DNA of 64,000 nt, taken from positions 136,073-200,072 of the forward strand of contig NZ_JANTOO010000007.1 in assembly GCF_024753545.1 (NCBI RefSeq), given 5' to 3'. Below are positions 58,299 to 64,000 of this stretch, in pieces. Positions within the stretch are counted from its first letter, which is position 1. Each line of letters opens with the position of its first letter. Source of the DNA: Lysinibacillus pinottii. GTDB taxonomy: Bacteria; Bacillota; Bacilli; Bacillales_A; Planococcaceae. Under the pieces are notes generated by a model. That model saw only the letters and a program-made list of their open reading frames with translations. It was not told where the DNA came from and did not search any database. The position numbers and the translations under genes were made by a program.

Positions 58299-59639
58299 TT
58301 ATTTAAATAATGGTAAGATGCCCTGAATGAAAATAATTAATATAGCAATAGGGGACACGTAGCGAATTAACATGTACCAAATTGTAAATATCCAACTAGA
58401 TGCGGCTAGCTCTTTACGTGAAATATCTTTTGTATAATAATAACCTGCAAAAATTGATATGAGCAGAGCACCAATAGGCATTCCGATGCTGTTGGTCATA
58501 AAATCAACAAAATCAAAAATAGAACGGTCTAAAATCTTCACATCTGATAGTATACCAAATGACAATGCACTAGGAATACCAACAATAAAGATAATGATGC
58601 CACCAATCCATGCAATTTTTTTCCGTTTTTCTGGCTTATCTCCGATTGCTATTGCTACGACAATTTCTAACATGGAGATGGAAGATGTAACTGTGGCAAA
58701 TAGTAATAAAATAAAGAAGATGGTTAAGAAAAGAGCACCGAGAGGCAGTTGCTCGAAAACAGCCGGCAAAATAATGAATACGAGGCCAGGTCCTTGATCG
58801 GGTGTATAGCCAAGTGCGAATACTGCTGGGAAAATAACAAGACCAGCAAGTAAAGAGATGATGATGTTCATAGATGCAACATTAATGGCTGAGTTACCAA
58901 TTTTTTCTGTTTTCGATAGATAGGAAGCATAGGTAATCATAACCGCAATACCAACACTTAATGAGAAAAATGCTTGTCCTAATGCCATTAAAAATGTTTC
59001 GGCATTCAGGTAAGACCAATCTGGCACAAACATAAATTTAACGCCTTCCATTGCTCCATCCAATGTTAAAGAGCGTATGACTAATATAATGAAGAAAATA
59101 AACAAGAGCGGCATCATCCATGTGCTGGCTTTTTCAATGCCACCCTTAATACCAGCTGACACAATGACTACTGTCAATAACATAAATAGCCCTTGCACAA
59201 GAACTGCTTCAAATGGACTCGCAATTATATTGCCAAATAAATCTGCAAAATTGATGTCAGAACCTGCATTCGTTAGCTTAAAAGTAAAGGCACGACCCAA
59301 ATAGCTTAAAATCCACCCACCTACAACACTATAGAAAGATAAGATAAGGCCCGCAATGACCATACCGCCCCATCCAATTAAATACCATGGCTTTCCTGGC
59401 GCCTGTTCTTTAAAGGATGTGACAGCATCCTTTTGTCCACGACGACCAATCATAAACTCTGCAATGAGTACTGGTAAGCCGATAAAGAATGTACATAAAA
59501 CGAATAATAAAATAAAGACACTACCACCATTAGTACCAGCCATATATGGGAATTTCCAAATGGCTCCTAGTCCTATAGCACTTCCAGCAGCAGCTAAAAT
59601 AAACCCAATTTTAGTTGTAAATTGATCTCTTGATGACAC
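58299..59639 (-). CDS. Sodium-dependent transporter of the NSS family
   Basis: A 446-residue transporter with about 11-12 helices of the neurotransmitter:sodium symporter (LeuT) family. AAAGSAIGLGAIWKFPYMAGTNGG is the TM1 Na+/substrate site. Such bacterial proteins carry amino acids; which one is not evident. It has 11-12 helices as in other short bacterial NSS members. The start is GTG 59639 with AAGGAGG 11 bases upstream. The opposite-facing ECF sigma gene lies 209 bp away. Confidence 0.9.
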   Translation of the reverse strand: MSSRDQFTTKIGFILAAAGSAIGLGAIWKFPYMAGTNGGSVFILLFVLCTFFIGLPVLIAEFMIGRRGQKDAVTSFKEQAPGKPWYLIGWGGMVIAGLILSFYSVVGGWILSYLGRAFTFKLTNAGSDINFADLFGNIIASPFEAVLVQGLFMLLTVVIVSAGIKGGIEKASTWMMPLLFIFFIILVIRSLTLDGAMEGVKFMFVPDWSYLNAETFLMALGQAFFSLSVGIAVMITYASYLSKTEKIGNSAINVASMNIIISLLAGLVIFPAVFALGYTPDQGPGLVFIILPAVFEQLPLGALFLTIFFILLLFATVTSSISMLEIVVAIAIGDKPEKRKKIAWIGGIIIFIVGIPSALSFGILSDVKILDRSIFDFVDFMTNSIGMPIGALLISIFAGYYYTKDISRKELAASSWIFTIWYMLIRYVSPIAILIIFIQGILPLFK

Positions 59640-59797
59640 AAAAATAAAGCCTCCTTATACTAAAGTTTTATTTTACCGCATTATTTTCATAACACAAGCA
59701 AATATCTGAATATTGACTAGGGTGTTTCTACACTAGTAGCCATTGAGATGGAATTTTAGTTGGATACTTCCTTTATTGGTAAAAAATCTTATTGATA

Positions 59798-59825
59798 TGT
59801 AACAATTAGGATATTTCTGTCGTTC
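59798..59825 (+). promoter_or_regulatory. ECF-type promoter upstream of the sigma gene
   Basis: TGTAAC (59798-59803), 16-bp spacer and TCGTTC (59820-59825), with the AAC and CGT cores of B. subtilis SigX/SigW-type promoters. It suggests autoregulation. Confidence 0.55.
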
Positions 59826-59848
59826 CATAAACAAAAGGAGGGATCGCT

Positions 59849-60397
59849 TTGGTAGAGGCCGATTTAATAGCAAGAGCACAGCAAGGAGACAAAGATGCCT
59901 ATATCGACCTAATTCGAATTCATCAACAGACAGTTGAAAGGTTTGCCTTTCAGTGTGGCGTACATAGCAATGATTTAGCTGATGTTTCACAGGAGGTATT
60001 TGTTAAACTGTATCGCTTTTTACATCAATTTAAACAGGATCGGTTTACGACATGGCTCTATAAAATTACATTGAATGCTACACGGGATTATTATCGGAAG
60101 GAACAGAGAGAACTGGCGAAAGGGGACAAGCTTAATGCGCATCGTCAAACTATTTTTCTCTCTGCTGAAGACGATGTTCTATTATTTGAAGAAGATAGAA
60201 CTTTACATAATGCTATTCAATCCCTAGATGAAAAATATCGGTACCCTATCGTACTGTATTATTTTCACGAGTTAAAATACGAAGAAATCGCAGAGGTTTT
60301 AAATATTTCATTATCAACGGTCAAAGTACGGCTATTACGTGCGAAAGAAAAGTTGAAGGCAGCATTAATGCAAGAAGGGAGTGTTGAAAATGGATGA
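59849..60397 (+). CDS. ECF sigma factor
   Basis: RNA polymerase sigma factor of the sigma-70 ECF class, 182 residues. Region 2 has AYIDLIRIHQQTVERFAF and DLADVSQEVFVKLYR, and region 4 has IVLYYFHELKYEEIAEVLNISLSTVKVRLLRAKEKL. The start is a TTG at 59849 with AAAGGAGGG 9 bases upstream. Its end overlaps the anti-sigma gene by 8 bp. A matching ECF-type promoter lies about 24 bp upstream. The subgroup (SigX-, SigV- or SigW-like) is not resolved. Confidence 0.9.
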   Translation: MVEADLIARAQQGDKDAYIDLIRIHQQTVERFAFQCGVHSNDLADVSQEVFVKLYRFLHQFKQDRFTTWLYKITLNATRDYYRKEQRELAKGDKLNAHRQTIFLSAEDDVLLFEEDRTLHNAIQSLDEKYRYPIVLYYFHELKYEEIAEVLNISLSTVKVRLLRAKEKLKAALMQEGSVENG

Positions 60398-62021
60398 TAA
60401 ACAATTTAATCAACGTATAGCACTACTGAAAAAATCCTATGAGCGAATGGAGTCAAAACTAGATCCACAACATGTACTTCAGCAAATTGAAAATGAAGAT
60501 GCCATTAGGGATTCTCAAGAAACCATAAATACGATTCTAAAGTCTTCAGCAAAATGGCAAAAGCCTGCTGTTTGGATTGCTAGCATCGCCAGCGTTTTAT
60601 TAGTTGGACTATTAATATCATCGTTTATGCTCCACCCATCAACTCTCGTGCATTCAAATGAAGAAAAGATAGAAAGCAGCTATGAAGAATGGTTCTCTAG
60701 CTTACAAAAGAAGTATCAAGAGAAACGTGAAAAAACACGTGTTGAGCTTGACATACCTGAGGAAGACTTTAAGAAACTCTCGTTTGTTGAATCTGCTGAT
60801 TATAAATACAATGATAAAGCTAAAAATAAAAAAATAGTACTAAATAAAATGGCTTATGATCCTAAATATTTAACACAGTTAGAGCAAGAGATACTAGACA
60901 GTTTGCAAACACCTCGAGAGCTGATAGAGCGGATTGAAACGTACGAAAATCCGATGTCATTTGCCGAGTCTAGATATTTCTTTAGCATATATTACCCAAC
61001 AAAAGATGTTTTGCAATATTATACAAATGAACTTTCCCAATATAATAAAGTACTGTCACAAAAAAAGAAAGATTATCCTAAAGAACTAAATCAATTAATT
61101 GCAACGGCCAAAAAACAATATTTCGAGTTGTCTTATGATGGACAAAACTATAGTTTTAGAACGAATCCGATTTTTATGAAAGATGCACCAGTATCCATTG
61201 ACCGTCTTCATCCTGATATATTAGGTTATTTTAAATATTTGGCTACAGGCTCTTTATTCAATGGTGAGGATTTACGTTTTTCTGCAGAAGAATCTGCTCG
61301 TATTTTAAAATTATACGAAAGAACATTAGTTAATGATTTATCAAATTCATACCTCGATTTCCAATTGCGAAATTTAAACAAAGAGTTTGAAAATACGTGG
61401 CTTGTACTTTTGAAAGGTGATGACAAAACTAGATACTCACCAGAACATATAGAGCTATTAAATGATACGGCTAATGGGAAGTATGGGGAATCGATGCGTT
61501 TGACCGCACAATTCATCCTCGAAGAATTTAAGAGAGAAGGAACATCCAAAACCATAGACAAACTAACAAGACAGGATATTAGGATGGAGCTTTCATATTT
61601 GAGTAATGAAGTCTATATAGAAATATATGATGGTTCAACAGGTTTACAAATTGATAACCGTTGGATTATCCAAACGGAAGGTTTATACAACGCGTATGTG
61701 TCAAGTAAAGATGATACCATCCTAGATTCATTAAACCCAATGAATGTTGTGAGCCTATTCTTATATGCACAAGGAAAAGGCGATCAAGAAACAGTAAAAC
61801 AGTTAGTGTCTCAAGCTGTAGATGTGGATAAATTGGTTCAATTTGATGGTATGCAACATTTTACAGTTCTATATGCAACAGATACATCCCAAACAACCAT
61901 TAAAGTAGGTGTTAAACCAGAATCCATTCAAATGATTGGCCAGCGCTTAACCTTCCAATTAGGTACAGTTCCTATAGAAAAAGGAGAAAAACGTTTCATC
62001 ATTACAGCTATTCCCGAATAA
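60390..62021 (+). CDS. Anti-sigma factor-like membrane protein
   Basis: A 543-residue protein with a cytoplasmic N-terminus of about 58 residues, one membrane helix (PAVWIASIASVLLVGLLISSF, about 59-79) and a large extracytoplasmic domain rich in Lys, Glu and Tyr. The overlap with the sigma gene and this topology make it the likely anti-sigma factor. It lacks the zinc HxxxCxxC motif. The outer domain, of more than 450 residues, is much longer than in RsiX or RsiV and I do not recognise it. The ATG at 60390 has AGGGAG upstream. Confidence 0.7.
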   Translation: MDDKQFNQRIALLKKSYERMESKLDPQHVLQQIENEDAIRDSQETINTILKSSAKWQKPAVWIASIASVLLVGLLISSFMLHPSTLVHSNEEKIESSYEEWFSSLQKKYQEKREKTRVELDIPEEDFKKLSFVESADYKYNDKAKNKKIVLNKMAYDPKYLTQLEQEILDSLQTPRELIERIETYENPMSFAESRYFFSIYYPTKDVLQYYTNELSQYNKVLSQKKKDYPKELNQLIATAKKQYFELSYDGQNYSFRTNPIFMKDAPVSIDRLHPDILGYFKYLATGSLFNGEDLRFSAEESARILKLYERTLVNDLSNSYLDFQLRNLNKEFENTWLVLLKGDDKTRYSPEHIELLNDTANGKYGESMRLTAQFILEEFKREGTSKTIDKLTRQDIRMELSYLSNEVYIEIYDGSTGLQIDNRWIIQTEGLYNAYVSSKDDTILDSLNPMNVVSLFLYAQGKGDQETVKQLVSQAVDVDKLVQFDGMQHFTVLYATDTSQTTIKVGVKPESIQMIGQRLTFQLGTVPIEKGEKRFIITAIPE

Positions 62022-62105
62022 GGAGATTTTTTGCCCCGTTTTTACACGTATGTTATAATTTAAGCGATATATACGTAGCAAACCAAAAGAAAGTGGGCAA
62101 AGGTT

Positions 62106-62483
62106 ATGGTAAAAAAATATGAATTAGGAGACGTGTTGACCGGAAAAGTTACAGGTATTCAACCATACGGTGCATTTGTTGCATTAGATGACAATACGCA
62201 AGGCCTTGTGCATATTTCGGAAATAACATACGGCTTTGTGAAGGACGTTAGTGAATTTTTAGCTGTTGGGCAAGAAGTAGCGGTCAAGATACTTGAAATC
62301 GATGAAGAGGCCGAAAAAATTAGTTTATCGATGAGAGCGCTACAGGAACGCCCAGTAACCGTAAGAAAAAAAGAATCACCACCACGAAAATCATTGCAGG
62401 ACCGTGTAGATGAATCGGATGCGAATGGTTTTAATTCCTTAAAAGATAAATTACAGGACTGGATTGAGCAATCTGGACAATAA
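62106..62483 (+). CDS. yugI: S1-domain RNA-binding protein YugI (GSP13-like)
   Basis: A 125-residue protein with one S1 OB-fold domain (about 7-77): GDVLTGKVTGIQPYGAFVAL, QGLVHISEI and VAVKILEIDEEAEKISLSMRAL. A basic, flexible C-terminus follows. It matches B. subtilis YugI, general stress protein 13, which associates with RNA or ribosomes. It has its own upstream region with TATAAT at 62053-62058 (TTATAATTTAAG) and a strong terminator. Confidence 0.88.
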   Translation: MVKKYELGDVLTGKVTGIQPYGAFVALDDNTQGLVHISEITYGFVKDVSEFLAVGQEVAVKILEIDEEAEKISLSMRALQERPVTVRKKESPPRKSLQDRVDESDANGFNSLKDKLQDWIEQSGQ

Positions 62484-62527
62484 AAAAGCGAGGATACTTT
62501 CAGCGTGAAGGTATTCCTCGTTTTTTA
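62483..62527 (+). terminator. Intrinsic terminator after yugI
   Basis: CGAGGATAC pairs with GTATTCCTCG and is flanked by AAAAAA and TTTTTT, so it may also serve the convergent gene. Confidence 0.88.
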
Positions 62528-63835
62528 TTATTGCTTTTTTATTTTTCGGATTCGATATTGAAGGTTTTGTCTACTCATCCCAAGTGCATTCGCTGCTTTT
62601 GTAATATTGCCCTCATATAAATTTAAGACATTTTGCACATAATATGATTCGGCTTCGCGCAAATAAGCATCTAATGGCATGACATCGTGATTTTGATGGA
62701 ACATAAAGAATTCTGGTTCACGGTTATTGGTATCTTGCTGCTGTACCTTGAAGCGGAAATGAAGCGGCAATAGATCGGAGGTAACCGTAGATTCTATCGT
62801 CATAAATGAAACAATTTCATCCAATAATAACTCGAGTTCCTTTAAATTTCCAGGCCAATCATATTGTAAGAATAATTCCTGTACATCTGGTGCTAGCTCT
62901 GTAACTTGTGAAGCAAATCGTTCTCGATGTCGGCTAAAATAATCATCCACAAATGGGAGAATATCTTCTTTTCGATCAGTTAAATTGGGAATCGTAATAG
63001 CCATCGTTGCAAAGAAATAATAAAGTGATTTGGACAGTTTTTTTTCAGCAATTAATGTAATCGGATCGCTACCTACACTGCCAATTAACATATACTTGGA
63101 CTGCGGTAGAGATTGGAGTATATCTAATAGCTGTTCTTGAATGTCTAAGCTCAAAAAATCAATGCGCTCAAAGAAAAAGGTATAGTCTTTATCTTCTTCT
63201 AAAAGCTGATTTAATTTATCAAGCACCGATTGAGCTGAACGACGACTAACGAGTGTCATAAAGGCTTCAGGATCTGGTGAAGCTGCGTGGTGGATGCCTT
63301 CAGCTACTAAATCCTTGCCTGTCCCGGATTCCCCAATTAATAATACCGGTAATTTTACAGCCGCTGCTTTTTTAGCATTTTCGATGACTTGCTTCATTGC
63401 TTCAGATTTAGCTTTTATCATGTCAAACGTCAAAGGCTCATCATAACGACGAAGGGGTTGATAAACAAGCTTTTCCAATGATGTAATATCACGTGCAAAT
63501 TCTATTGCACCAATTAGTTTTCCTTCTACAATAAGTGGAAAAGTATCATTAATGGTTGTAATTTCATGGCCATTTTTATTCCAATAGGTTTGTTTAACAT
63601 TAATTTCTTTCTTTCCGGTTTGCAATACACGCATTAATGTACTTTCGTGCTGACGGAAGGAAAACATTTCAATAATCGAACGATCCGCAAGTTCATCAAA
63701 ATGGAATCCTTCAATTTCTTTCATTTTTGTATTATAAATAATCGTCTTGCCGGATAGGTCTACTGCATGAATACCAACGGATACATTTGTTGCAATAAAC
63801 TCATAAAAAGGTAGTAAAGGTTCAGAATTTTTCAT
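62528..63835 (-). CDS. Degenerate bacterial enhancer-binding protein (RocR-like)
   Basis: A 435-residue regulator with an N-terminal PAS domain (about 10-115), a sigma-54-type AAA+ domain and a C-terminal Fis-type helix-turn-helix (NITKAANALGMSRQNLQYRIRK). Walker A GESGTGKD is intact. The segment that should hold ESELFG and the sigma-54 loop GAFTGA is missing, Walker B reads FFFERIDF instead of LFLDEI, and the Arg finger region SKSLYYFFA lacks its Arg. It is thus unlikely to open sigma-54 promoters and may work like TyrR. The ATG at 63835 has GAGGTG 9 bases upstream. It is divergent from a possible P5C dehydrogenase gene. Confidence 0.8.
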   Translation of the reverse strand: MKNSEPLLPFYEFIATNVSVGIHAVDLSGKTIIYNTKMKEIEGFHFDELADRSIIEMFSFRQHESTLMRVLQTGKKEINVKQTYWNKNGHEITTINDTFPLIVEGKLIGAIEFARDITSLEKLVYQPLRRYDEPLTFDMIKAKSEAMKQVIENAKKAAAVKLPVLLIGESGTGKDLVAEGIHHAASPDPEAFMTLVSRRSAQSVLDKLNQLLEEDKDYTFFFERIDFLSLDIQEQLLDILQSLPQSKYMLIGSVGSDPITLIAEKKLSKSLYYFFATMAITIPNLTDRKEDILPFVDDYFSRHRERFASQVTELAPDVQELFLQYDWPGNLKELELLLDEIVSFMTIESTVTSDLLPLHFRFKVQQQDTNNREPEFFMFHQNHDVMPLDAYLREAESYYVQNVLNLYEGNITKAANALGMSRQNLQYRIRKIKKQ

Positions 63836-63870
63836 AAAAATGTGCACCTCAAAAATTTTTTACTTGAAAT

Positions 63871-63889
63871 ATGCAACGAAATTTTGCAT
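63871..63889. promoter_or_regulatory. Palindromic operator 1 between regulator and downstream gene
   Basis: ATGCAACGAAATTTTGCAT is an inverted repeat of ATGCAA/TTTGCAT type, resembling the RocR upstream activating sequence of arginine-catabolic genes as I recall it. A TATAAT (63890-63895) abuts it. Confidence 0.55.
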
Positions 63890-63914
63890 TATAATAAGTG
63901 TAAGAATATTTTAT

Positions 63915-63933
63915 ACGCAAATATATTTTGCGT
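63915..63933. promoter_or_regulatory. Palindromic operator 2
   Basis: ACGCAAATATATTTTGCGT has 7-bp perfect arms and shares GCAA..TTTGC with operator 1, 44 bp away. A further half-site TTGCAT lies at 63943-63948. Confidence 0.55.
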
Positions 63934-63980
63934 CAATGTTTTTTGCATACCCAAATACATCTCACAAGGGAGGATTAAGT

Positions 63981-64000
63981 ATGATTCCATACAAACACGA
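63981..64000 (+). CDS. Start of a gene cut by the window edge, possibly rocA
   Basis: An ATG at 63981 with AGGGAGG 7 bases upstream begins MIPYKHE and then leaves the window. The short N-terminus would fit 1-pyrroline-5-carboxylate dehydrogenases, several of which begin with a similar YKHEPF sequence, and the divergent RocR-like regulator supports arginine/proline catabolism. Seven residues cannot prove it. Confidence 0.35.

Noticed and set aside
63841..63980. Sigma-54 promoter for the gene at 63981
   Set aside because: No GG-N10-GC (TGGCAC-N5-TTGC) arrangement is present; the available -10 is TATAAT.
22..64000. tRNA, rRNA or CRISPR arrays
   Set aside because: I saw no CCA-ended cloverleaf series, no rRNA-like block and no regularly spaced repeats with unique spacers.

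Overview
The window looks like a chromosomal segment of a low-GC, spore-forming Bacillaceae/Planococcaceae bacterium close to Lysinibacillus. This is inferred from protein similarity to Bacillus subtilis families, from the yun/yut/yui/yuf/yug gene neighbourhoods, and from strong Shine-Dalgarno sites with many TTG and GTG starts. There is no rRNA, tRNA, prophage or CRISPR array.

Layout. 1-2100: the tail of a glycoside-hydrolase-18 gene, an IS-derived relic, and a gltC-type LysR regulator. 2124-7369: the sufCDSUB iron-sulfur assembly operon. 7489-8527: a Fur-boxed siderophore-binding lipoprotein. 8662-15117: yunF-yunE-yunD, an HD-GYP phosphodiesterase, yunB, lipA and yutD. 15152-16009: a wrecked IS1182-family element. 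16113-24368: a HAD phosphatase, yutE-yutF, small conserved proteins, a Rex-boxed NADH dehydrogenase, the NifU-like and HesB-like Fe-S carriers, a streptothricin acetyltransferase and a NUDIX hydrolase. 24390-28806: a LytS/LytR two-component system followed by a CstA-type transporter. 29009-31888: yuiB, yuiD, leucyl aminopeptidase and a tiny Gly/Tyr/Pro-rich protein. 32033-45593: a sulfate-assimilation island of three transcription units (sumT-sirB-yezD-cysJI; sbp-cysTWA on the minus strand; cysH-cysP-sat-cysC). 45601-52074: the mrpABCDEFG Na+/H+ antiporter operon and yufK. 52079-64000: another IS end, a class A penicillin-binding protein, cyclophilin, a CorA-like membrane protein, patB/yugE, an NSS transporter, an ECF sigma/anti-sigma pair, yugI, and a degenerate RocR-like regulator divergent from a gene cut by the window edge.

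How the genes work together. Fe-S biology recurs: SUF, NifU-like YutI and HesB-like YutM supply clusters needed by LipA, CysH and CysI. The sulfur island covers uptake (Sbp-CysTWA, CysP), activation (Sat, CysC), reduction (CysH, CysJI) and the siroheme branch (SumT, SirB).

The best candidate for something undescribed is an RNA element shared by all three sulfur operons. Each leader carries a small hairpin, GCT - 2 or more nt - 4-bp stem - 4 to 5 nt loop - stem - AGGC, whose 3' side overlaps the 5' base of an intrinsic terminator. Leader 3 has a compensated stem (GATC/GATC instead of CTAG/CTAG). Other regulatory findings are three CATTTCA-type repeats spaced exactly 21 bp upstream of cstA, tandem Rex operators over the NADH dehydrogenase promoter, a yunB ribosome-binding site inside the terminator of the preceding gene, and IS1182 relics sitting at gene ends where they supply or duplicate terminators.
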